A stretch of DNA of 64,000 nucleotides, from positions 248,001-312,000 of the forward strand of contig JAFAYL010000013.1 in the NCBI GenBank assembly GCA_019240405.1. The letters are read 5' to 3'. This document shows, in pieces, positions 42,301 to 50,930 of the stretch. Source of the stretch: Acidobacteriaceae bacterium (GTDB taxonomy: Bacteria; Acidobacteriota; Terriglobia; Bryobacterales; Bryobacteraceae). A program made the translations under genes and the position numbers. A model generated the notes under the pieces. That model searched no databases and was not told the origin of the DNA. It saw nothing but the letters and a program-made list of their open reading frames with translations. How positions within the stretch are numbered: the first letter of the stretch is position 1; the number at the start of each line of letters is the position of its first letter.

Positions 42301-42418
42301 CATCACTCCCGTGATTTACCTGTACTTGGACCGTCTGCAGACTTGGCGCCGAGCACGCAAGGAGCCGGCGAGAGTACCGGGCGCATGGCCGACGGAAGAA
42401 ACGTTGGTGAATCGATAG
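39305..42418 (+). CDS. RND efflux permease (AcrB/MdtC-like HAE1)
   Basis: 1037 aa; FFIRRAITTTLIMAGILIFGLLSYFTLPISNLPAVEYPTIQVSA; GFVVDDAIVMLENIVRHME. Confidence 0.97.
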   Translation: MRFTDFFIRRAITTTLIMAGILIFGLLSYFTLPISNLPAVEYPTIQVSASLPGANPDIMASSVATPLEAEFSTIAGINSMSSSSSLGTTAITLQFDLSRNIDAAAQDVQAAIARAQGALPTNMPAPPSYSKVNPAEQAIVYVFVTSKTMTLAQLDQYAETMMARRLSMVSGVARVMVYGSQKYAVRVQADPEKLDARQVDLEEVRTALASGSVNLPAGSLYGSTKSYTVQSNSQLTSASQFAQLIVTYRNGSPVRLNELGNVFDSVSNDKTRFWVANNLGIVLAIQKQPGTNTVEVANSITALLPIMQRSMPAGVQIGRSFDVSQNIRESIRDVKFTLILTVCLVIGVIFVFLRNVSATVIPSLAVPLSLLGTFAAMKLLGFTIDMLSMMAMTLSVGFVVDDAIVMLENIVRHMEMGKPRWEAAIEGAREVGFTIVSMTVSLVAVFIPVLFLGGIIGRLLREFSITIAVAVLISGVISLTLTPMLCSRFLRHELHSRSRFYEWSERFFTWLNDAYRRTLQTVLHFKRATLLASLVLTVATVYLFVVMPKGFMPTVDQGMAFGGDEAAQDTSFDEMVRIQQKLNAIVRGNPWIDTYVSGTGGFSGQNQGFIFVAFKDAKHRPKANVILGQLMGQLMRVPGVMVFLQVPPLITLGQNEGRSQYSVALQDADTGELYKWAPVLEAKLRTIPQIQDIFSDLRLSSPRLDVQIDRNRALALGVTPDAIANTLYDAYGNRRVTTIQAASDQYDVILEVLPKYQRDPAALEDLYIRSNQGKMVPLSAVSQLKQTVAPLSVNHIGQLPAVNFQFNVRPGVSLSQATGVVDEAAHQIGMPDTVSFSYQGTAAAFQSSVRGLGILLIIAVFVIYLVLGILYESFIHPITILSGLPAAGLGALLTLLLFGDDLNLYSFVGIVLLLGIVKKNAIMMIDFALDAQRKEGKPPEEAIFEGALKRFRPIMMTTMAALLGTLPVAFGTGAGGEARRPLGLAVVGGLVVSQVLTLYITPVIYLYLDRLQTWRRARKEPARVPGAWPTEETLVNR

Positions 42419-42440
42419 CTACTAGGGCTATGCTGAAAAA

Positions 42441-43751
42441 GTGAATCTTCCGAGATTCGTCCTCGTCGAGCAAGTCTTCCCAGATCGCGCAATTCCCAAT
42501 ATCAAGGAGCGTGTTCACGCGGAGCTATCGCGCTCCGGCTTTGCTTCGCGTATTCCTCCGGGCGGTCGCGTCGCAATCGGCGTAGGCAGCCGTGGAATAT
42601 CTAACATAGCGACAATAGTTAAAGCAATCATTGAATTCTGGAAGAACGCCGGAGCTCGCCCGTTCATTTTCCCCGCGATGGGGAGTCATGGCGCAGCGAC
42701 TGCTGAAGGACAGGCCGATGTGCTCGCTCATTACGGTATTCACGAAGCGACAATCGGCGCGCCGGTGATCAGCTCTCTTGATGTGGTCTCGCTCGGCAAG
42801 ACTTCCGAAGGCATCGACACATTCATGGACCGGAGCGCGTATGAGTCGGACGGCATACTTCTTGTCCCGCGCGTCAAGTGGCACACCGATTTCTCGGGTT
42901 CTATTGAAAGCGGTCTCTTCAAGATGCTTGCGATCGGAGTCGGCAAATTTGCCGGCGCCAGGCAGTACCACACATTCGGATACCGGCTTGGACTAGAGCA
43001 GGTGATCCGCAGCGCAGGTTCTAAAGTTTTGTCGAGCGGCAAAATTTTAGGCGGGCTCGCGATTCAGGAAGGCGCTCATCACGAAACTGCCGGGTTGGTC
43101 GCCATTAGCTCGTCCGAGGGCGGGGAATTTATGCTGGCAAAGGAAGAGTCGCTTCTGAATGAAGTGAAATCTTGGAAAGCAACGTTACCCGCTCCTGAAA
43201 TCGACATCTTGATTGTCGACGAGATCGGTAAAGACATCAGCGGTGCTGGTATGGATACGAAGGTGATCAATCGTGGTATTAACGGCGATTACAATCCGTT
43301 CTCCGACATCCCCAAAGTCCATCGCGTATATGCGCGGGGATTGAGCGAGCTCACGTATCACAGCGCTATCGGCATTGGCTTGGCGGATATTATTCATGAT
43401 CGATTGCTTGATGGTGTCAACTGGAGGCCCACTTACCTCAATTCGCTAACTGCCTGTACGCCAGCGGGAGTTCGGACGCCTATTCATTTTGCGAGTGACC
43501 GTGAAGTGCTGGAGCACATCGCGCCTACCGTCGGAAAGACCGATTTCGCCGAAGTGACATACTGCCGGATTCGGAACACGCTTAGTCTGGTGCATGTATC
43601 TGTAAGCGAAAACCTGCTCCCATCGCTGTACCCGAGCGCCGAGCCAATCTCGGCGCCATTCGAAGCGCCATTCACTCGCCAAAGCGATTTTGGTGATTTC
43701 GAAGCAGCCGCGAAGAGCGTGTCCGTATATTCCGAAACTGCGCGGAGCTGA
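42441..43751 (+). CDS. LarA-like nickel-pincer-cofactor enzyme family (DUF2088) protein
   Basis: RVAIGVGSRGISN, PAMGSHGAATAEGQ, VPRVKWHTDFSGSIESGLFKMLAIGVGKFAGARQYH. Confidence 0.82.
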   Translation: MNLPRFVLVEQVFPDRAIPNIKERVHAELSRSGFASRIPPGGRVAIGVGSRGISNIATIVKAIIEFWKNAGARPFIFPAMGSHGAATAEGQADVLAHYGIHEATIGAPVISSLDVVSLGKTSEGIDTFMDRSAYESDGILLVPRVKWHTDFSGSIESGLFKMLAIGVGKFAGARQYHTFGYRLGLEQVIRSAGSKVLSSGKILGGLAIQEGAHHETAGLVAISSSEGGEFMLAKEESLLNEVKSWKATLPAPEIDILIVDEIGKDISGAGMDTKVINRGINGDYNPFSDIPKVHRVYARGLSELTYHSAIGIGLADIIHDRLLDGVNWRPTYLNSLTACTPAGVRTPIHFASDREVLEHIAPTVGKTDFAEVTYCRIRNTLSLVHVSVSENLLPSLYPSAEPISAPFEAPFTRQSDFGDFEAAAKSVSVYSETARS

Positions 43752-43758
43752 AACTCTC

Positions 43759-44403
43759 GTGATAAGAGACCAGAAAACGTCCGCGGCGGAATGGGTTCCG
43801 CGCACCCACGATCTGATCAAGCTCCGTTTGGCGGCGGCGGCCTGCCGCGGTTGTGAGCTATACCAACACGCCACCCAAGTGGTTTTTGGGGACGGTCCCA
43901 AGGACGCGAAGGTCGTAATGGTTGGAGAGCAACCGGGGGACGAGGAAGATCGAAAAGGGCATCCGTTCGTCGGCCCGGCAGGCCGATTGCTAAGCAAGGC
44001 TATGCACGAGGCCGGCCTAGATCGGGAGAAGATTTACGTCACGAACGCCGTGAAGCATTTCAAATTCCTCGAGCGAGGCAAGCGGCGGATTCACGCGAAA
44101 CCCAACGGAATTGAGATTTCCGCTTGCCGGCCTTGGCTTGAAGCAGAGCTGGCGTCCATTGAGCCGGAGCTTGTTGTTTGCCTGGGCGCCACGGCGGCGC
44201 AATCACTCATGGGTTCCAGTTTTCGAATCACCAAAGACCGCGGCAATTTCTTCCCCCACCGCTGGGCCAAGCAATTGGTTGCGACGGTGCATCCCTCTGC
44301 AATCCTGCGGCTTCCTGAGAGATACGAGGAAGAGTATGGGTTGTTTCTGCGCGATCTACGATTGATCGCGGCTCGCGTCAAGGAACTGGAATTGGCTAGT
44401 TAA
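43759..44403 (+). CDS. UdgX-type uracil-DNA glycosylase superfamily protein
   Basis: CRGC...GEQPGDEEDRKGHPFVGPAGRLL; VKHFKFLERGKRRIHAKPNGIEISACRPWLEAEL; TVHPSAILR. Diagnostic KRRIH loop. Probable GTG start. Confidence 0.88.
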   Translation: MIRDQKTSAAEWVPRTHDLIKLRLAAAACRGCELYQHATQVVFGDGPKDAKVVMVGEQPGDEEDRKGHPFVGPAGRLLSKAMHEAGLDREKIYVTNAVKHFKFLERGKRRIHAKPNGIEISACRPWLEAELASIEPELVVCLGATAAQSLMGSSFRITKDRGNFFPHRWAKQLVATVHPSAILRLPERYEEEYGLFLRDLRLIAARVKELELAS

Positions 44404-45218
44404 TTTAGGCCGGCTTTCCAACGCTCAATCAACAAAAGCTGCTTCTGAACCTGCTCTCGTTCCGGCGCATCCGGCTCCAGCCGGAGATAGGTTTCGAGAT
44501 CGACCTTTGCCGCTCGATGGTTCAGTTGGCGAAGGTGGATCAGACCACGATGACGGTATTCCTCGGCATAACCAGGCATAGCGTCAATCAGCAGATCGAG
44601 TACCTGCCGCGCCTTCTCCAGAGCGTGACCCCGCAAATAAATTGCTTTCAGATTGCTCAACATTCGCACGAGAATCTGCTGTTTGTTCACCGGAGCGAGC
44701 ACAGCAGGATTGGTTCGAAGATCCACTCCGCCGGTTTCCTTTGCCAGCGCGCAACACTCACCAAAAGAAAGAATGCGGCCGCGATTGAACGGATCAATCC
44801 AATATCGCGAGTCGGCATCTTCATAAGCGACGATGAAGTGGCCGGGCAAACCCACACCATAAACTGGGCGTGATAGCCGGCGGGCAAGCTCAATATAGAC
44901 AACAGCCAGCGAAATCGGAATCCCGAGCCGCCGCGTTAATACCGAGTTGAGGCAGCTATTCCGAGGATCGTAATAATTCTCTTCGTTGCCCCGAAACTGG
45001 AGCGTCTCGAACAGGAGTTCGTTGGTCGCCTTGATGAAATCCAGGCCGGAAGACCTGGGGTTTAACTGAGACCCGATCTGCTGTGCCAGAGTTTCGAGGC
45101 GAAAAAGCGAGGCATCAAAGTCAAGCCCTGGAAACTCGATGCTCGCGACTTCGAGAGCCGCGATGTCAAGCGTGACTTTTGAGCGTTCGTGCCATAAAGC
45201 GTCGCGCAAGCGCTCCAC
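44400..45218 (-). CDS. SirB1-like transglutaminase-fold/TPR protein
   Basis: NYYDPRNSCLNSVLTRRLGIPISLAVVYIELARRLSRPVYGVGLPGHFIVAYED. Confidence 0.88.
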   Translation of the reverse strand: MERLRDALWHERSKVTLDIAALEVASIEFPGLDFDASLFRLETLAQQIGSQLNPRSSGLDFIKATNELLFETLQFRGNEENYYDPRNSCLNSVLTRRLGIPISLAVVYIELARRLSRPVYGVGLPGHFIVAYEDADSRYWIDPFNRGRILSFGECCALAKETGGVDLRTNPAVLAPVNKQQILVRMLSNLKAIYLRGHALEKARQVLDLLIDAMPGYAEEYRHRGLIHLRQLNHRAAKVDLETYLRLEPDAPEREQVQKQLLLIERWKAGLN

Positions 45219-45303
45219 GCGAGATAGCTTACCACTCAGAGTGGATATCCGTCATGAGCCATTAATACTAGTCCGAGTCAGCGTCTAAAAAAAAGGCCCG
45301 GGA

Positions 45304-46743
45304 CTAAAACGCTTTGTAGACGATATCCGGCGCCGGCGCATTCAGGAACGCGACAACAGAAGCGGAAACGGTCAGCAGCGCTGTATCCCAGACGGTCCGA
45401 ACATATCGTGACAGTAACAGCGGCTCGTCGCGCAACTCGATCGACAAGATCCACTCGCGAAGGCTCTCATAAACAGCGAGCACGGCAGTCGCACCCAAGA
45501 AAATCGCTAGCCAGACAGTGGCGATTGCAGTCGGCTGCAAAGCTCGGGTCATTGCGCCGATCTGCGCCCAGCTCGACCAGAACCAGAGCAAAGTGAAAGT
45601 GAACCAAGTGAACGTAAGACCTCTGGTGAAGGCGATATAGATCGGGTCGGCCGCTAGCACTCGGTATCGTTTTCGGCCTATGGCTTTGGCGATCAATACT
45701 TGCCAGAGCCGGTTTACGCTTACGCCCAAACCTAGCAGGACACCATAAACGATAAACTCGGATGTTCTGCCGTGCCAGAGTCCTATTAGAAAAAAAGTGA
45801 CAAATAACGGCAAAACTCCTATGAACGGCTCAATCTGCGGAGAACGAAATCGCCGCACCAAGCTGATTGCCAGCGGATTGTAAACGTAGGTCTTGAGCCA
45901 ATCGGACAATGTAATATGCCACCGGCTCCAGAAATTGATGAAGTTGTCGGACGAGAAGGGCCGGTTGAAATTCTCCGGAAGTTCGAGCCTAAGAAAGCGG
46001 GCTATGCCGATAACGATATCGATATACCCGGAGAAATTGCAATATAGATAGAGCGGATATGAAGCCGCGATAACGATGCCTATGAGCACCCGATTTGGGA
46101 AAGGCTGATTGGGCGTAAGAGTAACCAGTGCACGCTGCTGCACGGAAGATAACAGCAGTGAAAGAACATTGACTTTGAAAAACCCGATAACGATGCGCTC
46201 GAGTGCCGCCCCGGAGATGAATGCCGTCAATGGTAAACGCACGGGCGCGAGCTGCATCCGCTCGAAATCCTGATAACGCTGAATCGGGCCGGATACCAAG
46301 GTCGCGAAATTCAGCGTGTAATTCAAATAAGAGATTAAGCCGATTCTTTCGGGCAGCATGTTCTGATGGGCGTCAATGATGAGATGGAGAACTCGGAAGA
46401 ATATGTACGAGAGCCCGATCGTCAGGTAAGGAAACCGCAGGAAAAGCGGTTCGGGAATAAACGTGTATTTCTTAAGCCAAATATAGATCAGGATCGTGCC
46501 GCACATCAGCAGCGCAAAGGCCAACCGGGTACTTCCGTTCTGCATCGCGCGCACGCCTAGAAAACCGATCGCCAAAAAACCAACCAGCGGCAGGTATGCC
46601 AGCGGGTTTGTCGAAAAGGTAGCGAGAAAGCAAAGGCTCGCTACCAGAAGGATGGTTTGTCGCCAAGCAACGGAGCGGCCGAGGTTGTGCACAATCACGA
46701 CAATCAGAGCGAAAGCGAGAAATTGAAATGAGGCCGAACCCAT
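45304..46743 (-). CDS. MBOAT family O-acyltransferase (AlgI/DltB-like)
   Basis: INFWSRWHITLSDWLKTYVYNPL and FFLIGLWHGRTSEFIVYG (MBOAT His); multi-TM. Confidence 0.93.
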   Translation of the reverse strand: MGSASFQFLAFALIVVIVHNLGRSVAWRQTILLVASLCFLATFSTNPLAYLPLVGFLAIGFLGVRAMQNGSTRLAFALLMCGTILIYIWLKKYTFIPEPLFLRFPYLTIGLSYIFFRVLHLIIDAHQNMLPERIGLISYLNYTLNFATLVSGPIQRYQDFERMQLAPVRLPLTAFISGAALERIVIGFFKVNVLSLLLSSVQQRALVTLTPNQPFPNRVLIGIVIAASYPLYLYCNFSGYIDIVIGIARFLRLELPENFNRPFSSDNFINFWSRWHITLSDWLKTYVYNPLAISLVRRFRSPQIEPFIGVLPLFVTFFLIGLWHGRTSEFIVYGVLLGLGVSVNRLWQVLIAKAIGRKRYRVLAADPIYIAFTRGLTFTWFTFTLLWFWSSWAQIGAMTRALQPTAIATVWLAIFLGATAVLAVYESLREWILSIELRDEPLLLSRYVRTVWDTALLTVSASVVAFLNAPAPDIVYKAF

Positions 46744-46754
46744 TTAGTTTTTGG

Positions 46755-47933
46755 CTAGCTTGTTCGATTGCGAATTTTGCATCCTGAAAATGCCGGAATT
46801 CCACTGTCCGTTATTTGTTCCACAATTGCGTCCGCGATGATGCCCTCTCCTTTGGAGTTGGGATGACTGTTCTCGGAATAGAACAATCCGTTAGAAGTTG
46901 ACAGCCGGCTGAAGCTCCTGGAAACTTCCACATACCCGATGCCATGTTTCTCCGAGATCTCGGCAAGTCTCCGTTCGAAAGCATGAGGGTTTACGCCAGC
47001 GGGTAGATCGCGAGACGTTAGCAGAGCAGCGGTTACACGGTGCGGAATGCCGACGACCACGAATGGAATGTGCAACGCGTGAAGCCTCTCCGCCATCTCG
47101 CCAAGCAAAAGGTCGAGATCGGCAAGCCGTTTTTCCCAGGCGGGCGTCAACGGGCTGCGAAGAAAGGCAGCGTGCTCCCTATCGAGCAGAAACAGCTTTG
47201 CGTAAGTTTGCTCATCCTCGTAGAGGAAGTGCTGGGCTACGAACACCGTGCGGCTTTGTGAGAGAGCGTCCTTCATCCTGTGCCCAATACCTAGCTTGAT
47301 CGGAGGCGGCGCAGGTAGGGGCTGGCGAGTCTTCCGCGAGGCGAGTACTTCGGGGTCGATAGGGTGCTCGATATCGAAAGCCGTCAGCACTAACATCACG
47401 ATATCGGGGTGCATTGCGAGAGCTTCGTCTAGACGCCTATACGCGTGAAGGGGCGTGGAACCTGCGATCGCCATATTCTGAAATTCCACGTTTCTGTGGC
47501 AAGCACGGCTTAAAACATCAGTAGCTCGCGCGGCAAATGTATCAGGGTACGGGATCATATATCCCTCGGCCGTGGACGAACCCATCAAAGCCACCCTGAT
47601 TGTGCCCGGAGGCTTAACGCCACATGGGGTGGGCGTGCGGTATCCGCAATCGTTGAATTTCTCCACAACCCAGGGGCTTTCAGGGGCTTTCATTCGCGCG
47701 ACGCAGTTGGGTTTGTGACGCGGACCAGTAACCGGGTCATCGGCACGGCAGGTATCATGGCCCCCTTCGACCCAAATCATCCTGGTAACCACCTCGGTAG
47801 CGCCGAACATCACCGCCACAGTCGCCAAACTGAGCAGGGGCAGGATGACAAAATCCCGCCGCGGCAAGCGATGCGACGAGAGTTCAGATGGCTTTGCTAT
47901 GACGCTGCTTGTGCTATCGAGGCTGTTTGGCAT
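46755..47933 (-). CDS. Membrane-anchored SGNH/GDSL hydrolase-like protein
   Basis: N-terminal TM; GSSTAEGYMIPYPDTFAARA; C-terminal SENSHPNSKGEGIIADAI. Confidence 0.82.
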   Translation of the reverse strand: MPNSLDSTSSVIAKPSELSSHRLPRRDFVILPLLSLATVAVMFGATEVVTRMIWVEGGHDTCRADDPVTGPRHKPNCVARMKAPESPWVVEKFNDCGYRTPTPCGVKPPGTIRVALMGSSTAEGYMIPYPDTFAARATDVLSRACHRNVEFQNMAIAGSTPLHAYRRLDEALAMHPDIVMLVLTAFDIEHPIDPEVLASRKTRQPLPAPPPIKLGIGHRMKDALSQSRTVFVAQHFLYEDEQTYAKLFLLDREHAAFLRSPLTPAWEKRLADLDLLLGEMAERLHALHIPFVVVGIPHRVTAALLTSRDLPAGVNPHAFERRLAEISEKHGIGYVEVSRSFSRLSTSNGLFYSENSHPNSKGEGIIADAIVEQITDSGIPAFSGCKIRNRTS

Positions 47934-49861
47934 TAATTCAACTCTGTTGCGAAGATTTCGAAACCGATAGATTTCACCGTCATGGGAGCGGGTTGAACGC
48001 TGGCGGTAGCTACATCCAGCTCCCAGATCGTTGTCCCGTCAGGATGCGCCTGAATATGAGTGAATCCGAGTTTCGCATAGTGATCCACAACTAATTGATT
48101 GCGATCTGTCGGCCGATAGACACCGATCAGTTTGCGGATCCCGCGACGGCCGGCGTGCTCGAGAACTTCGCGCAAAACCATATCTTCCACGCGCCTGCCC
48201 AACACCCGGCAGCTCATCAGCCAAGTATCGATTTCCCACACATCGTCAGAGCTGGGCCGGCAGATGACAACACTGATCATTCCGTTGTCGCCAAAGGAGT
48301 CAGACAACCGGACCTGCAGCGTGAAGCAGCTTGGGTCCTGCTCCAATGCGGCGACTTCGGCCTCTGTATATCGCCGGGTCGTGAGATTATACTGGTTCGA
48401 TTTATTAACTAACTGTGCGATCCGTGCTCGCCCAATGCGCTCGAAAGGCTGAAACGTGATTTCCATGTTAAGCGATGCTAGGTACGCTTCCACATCACCG
48501 GCCTGGTTCTGCAGGGCTACACGCCGGGCATTGTCCTGATAGAAATTCGCGCGCGCTAGATCCTCTTCAGAAAAAATAACCGACTCAAAATAACCGGCGG
48601 CGGTCAGGGTCCGGGCATAAAGCGCCGGATCAGATGGCAGTTCCGGAACGGCGACTTGTGGCAGGAGTTCCCGTACTAGCCCGCGCTCGACCGGGTTGTC
48701 GTCAAGCAATACCATCGATTCGAGGCCAAGTGACAACTCCTCAGCAATTGCCTTAATGTTGGTCGCCTTATCATTCCAATTGGCCTGAAAGACCGCGATG
48801 TGGTCCTCGCGCACTAGCATCTCTGGATGTTTTCTGAAAGGCAATCGCGCCACGTCGTCGTTATTTTTCGAAGAAACTGCCAGTACGATTCCGCGCTCTC
48901 TCAGATCCAACGCAAGCCGCTGAATGCTTAGAAATGCTTCGCCAGTGGGATCGCCTTGTGTGCATTGAATACCTTCGAGGCCGTCATCTCCGATCACACC
49001 GCCCCATAGAGTGTTGTCCAGATCGAGAATCAAGCAGCGGTGGCTTTTTCCGCGAAGTGCGGCAATGATCCTGGCAACATGATCGGCGTAGAGTGGCAGA
49101 AACGTAGTTGAGAATGGCAACTTCGCCATATTCCACTGTGTCGGGGAGTGCCATTCCGCGAGACCGACCGTCTCGGCTAAACCAGCGACATCCAGAAGAA
49201 GGTCGCCCGTCCCAAGAACTTGTTCAGCAATATTGCGATTCAGAGCGTCGATTAAGCTGCGAGGCGCTCCCGCGAGTGCGCGATCAAGGCTGCCAAATAG
49301 GCGTTCGGGAGGCGCCGCTAGCGTCTGCAGGATACAAATGGCTTTACTATTCGCCTTAACGCCGGCGCGGATCGTCTGAATGTAATTTAAAGCAGCCTCG
49401 AGAACGGCTTCGGCCGATGACGTGTTCCCCAATTTCGCGCGAAGAGTAAAAGCCCGGAAGTCAACCGCAATGAGCACCGCATCGGGATTCGAGCGATACA
49501 GATTCGAGTCAGGAGAAACCGCATCTTGGACGACCTGACCGTAGCTGGATTTGAAGCACTCCAGCGCGATTCCATGGCGCGCCGCAGTACCGACCAGACA
49601 AGGAATAATGAATTCGAGAGTGGAGTTGCTTAGAACTCCCAATCGAAACGGAATCAGCGGAGCTAAGGAATTTCCCTCGTTCCGTGCTCCTTCGATGACC
49701 TTAGCTAACCGGCTTAACTGGTTTTCGGTTAGGGAGTACGAAGCTAAAGCTTGAATACGCCTTCCAAGATCTTCCGTCGATTCAAGCAGAGAACGGCACT
49801 GTTTTGAGAAGTCGGAAGGCGGTTTCGGCAACCAAAATAGATTTGCGTGAGGGTTCGTCAT
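47933..49861 (-). CDS. FkbH-like HAD-IIIC family protein
   Basis: CLILDLDNTLWGGVIGDDGLEGIQ HAD motif; VLAVSSKNNDDVA; C-terminal GNAT-like region; 642 aa. Confidence 0.93.
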   Translation of the reverse strand: MTNPHANLFWLPKPPSDFSKQCRSLLESTEDLGRRIQALASYSLTENQLSRLAKVIEGARNEGNSLAPLIPFRLGVLSNSTLEFIIPCLVGTAARHGIALECFKSSYGQVVQDAVSPDSNLYRSNPDAVLIAVDFRAFTLRAKLGNTSSAEAVLEAALNYIQTIRAGVKANSKAICILQTLAAPPERLFGSLDRALAGAPRSLIDALNRNIAEQVLGTGDLLLDVAGLAETVGLAEWHSPTQWNMAKLPFSTTFLPLYADHVARIIAALRGKSHRCLILDLDNTLWGGVIGDDGLEGIQCTQGDPTGEAFLSIQRLALDLRERGIVLAVSSKNNDDVARLPFRKHPEMLVREDHIAVFQANWNDKATNIKAIAEELSLGLESMVLLDDNPVERGLVRELLPQVAVPELPSDPALYARTLTAAGYFESVIFSEEDLARANFYQDNARRVALQNQAGDVEAYLASLNMEITFQPFERIGRARIAQLVNKSNQYNLTTRRYTEAEVAALEQDPSCFTLQVRLSDSFGDNGMISVVICRPSSDDVWEIDTWLMSCRVLGRRVEDMVLREVLEHAGRRGIRKLIGVYRPTDRNQLVVDHYAKLGFTHIQAHPDGTTIWELDVATASVQPAPMTVKSIGFEIFATELN

Positions 49862-49899
49862 GGGTTAGCAGCGGGAGAGAGCCGGGACCGGACTACCAG

Positions 49900-50139
49900 T
49901 CAGGTCTTGGACTGAATGAGATCCACAAACTCACCGACGTTCTTCAATCTGGCAATCTCGGCTGCGGAAAACTTTACGTGGAATGCCTCTTCGGCTGTAA
50001 GCACAAGCCGGATATGACTCACACTGTCCCATTCATCGACATCGTCGGCTGTGAGATCTGGGCGCACCTCAATGGAATCGTCATCAAAGACATCGTGAAA
50101 AACACCTGTGAGTTTTTGGTAAATCTCGCTAGTCTCCAT
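49900..50139 (-). CDS. Acyl carrier protein
   Basis: VDEWDSVSHIRLVL: carrier-protein helix II with Ser attachment site. Confidence 0.92.
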   Translation of the reverse strand: METSEIYQKLTGVFHDVFDDDSIEVRPDLTADDVDEWDSVSHIRLVLTAEEAFHVKFSAAEIARLKNVGEFVDLIQSKT

Positions 50140-50192
50140 TCACCTTCTCGCTAGATCGAAGTTTTTTCCGTAGGCATAGATGAGCGATGTCT

Positions 50193-50681
50193 TCACCGAT
50201 CCATTCCAGAGCTGTTGCCGTCAGCCGGTCTTTTATCCCGCATCGCGGCTGCCGGTTCGGCCAAAAACGTGGCGGTGAGTTTCCCGCGCACCAAAATATC
50301 CGGACCGTTTAGCATCGCGATTTTCAGAACAACCGAACGGATCGCTTCCTGAACCTGTGTCACTTCGGCGCGGACATCGATTCGGTCGCCAGCGATGGAT
50401 GCCTTTACAAAATCGAGCATCACAGAAGCACAGACCGCGTGTTCGAAGTTCGTGCCGACAATTCGAGAGAGAAGGGTCGCCAAGAGAAAACCATACTGAA
50501 CACGGTCCGGGAAGCCGAATCGTTTCGCCGTTTCCGGACTCGCATGAATGGCACTGTGATCCCCGCTCAGAGCGGCGAATTGGTCCATCTCTGCATGACC
50601 GAAACTCTCCGAGGCCTGGAACACCTGGCCGATCTGAATCTGCTCGAAACGCGCCGGGGCTGACGTTACATTTGGTGACAT
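50193..50681 (-). CDS. MaoC-like hotdog dehydratase
   Basis: FAALSGDHSAIHASPETAKRFGFPDRVQYGFLLATLLSRIVG. Confidence 0.9.
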   Translation of the reverse strand: MSPNVTSAPARFEQIQIGQVFQASESFGHAEMDQFAALSGDHSAIHASPETAKRFGFPDRVQYGFLLATLLSRIVGTNFEHAVCASVMLDFVKASIAGDRIDVRAEVTQVQEAIRSVVLKIAMLNGPDILVRGKLTATFLAEPAAAMRDKRPADGNSSGMDR

Positions 50682-50930
50682 TTAATCCTAATGAGGCGTT
50701 TCAACGATTGGTTTGTGCTCGTTTTGGGGCACAGCTCAATCGAATGTCATTGAATATGTCGTGAAAGTTGTTGATAAGTCTCAGTTGGCTGCACTCCCGA
50801 GCCCGCAAATATAACCCAAGCGGCACGATCCTACTCAGATTATCGCTCAGGGGGTTGTCAGTAGCGCCCAATGGCGAAGCCCGGTACGGGGACCGATACG
50901 GCGCTGTTCCGGCCAGCCTGACTAGCTCTG

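Noticed and set aside
45270-45304. Possible terminator after the MBOAT gene (CCCGGGCC then T8 on the minus strand)
   Set aside because: The GC palindrome has no proper loop, so a stable hairpin is not supported.
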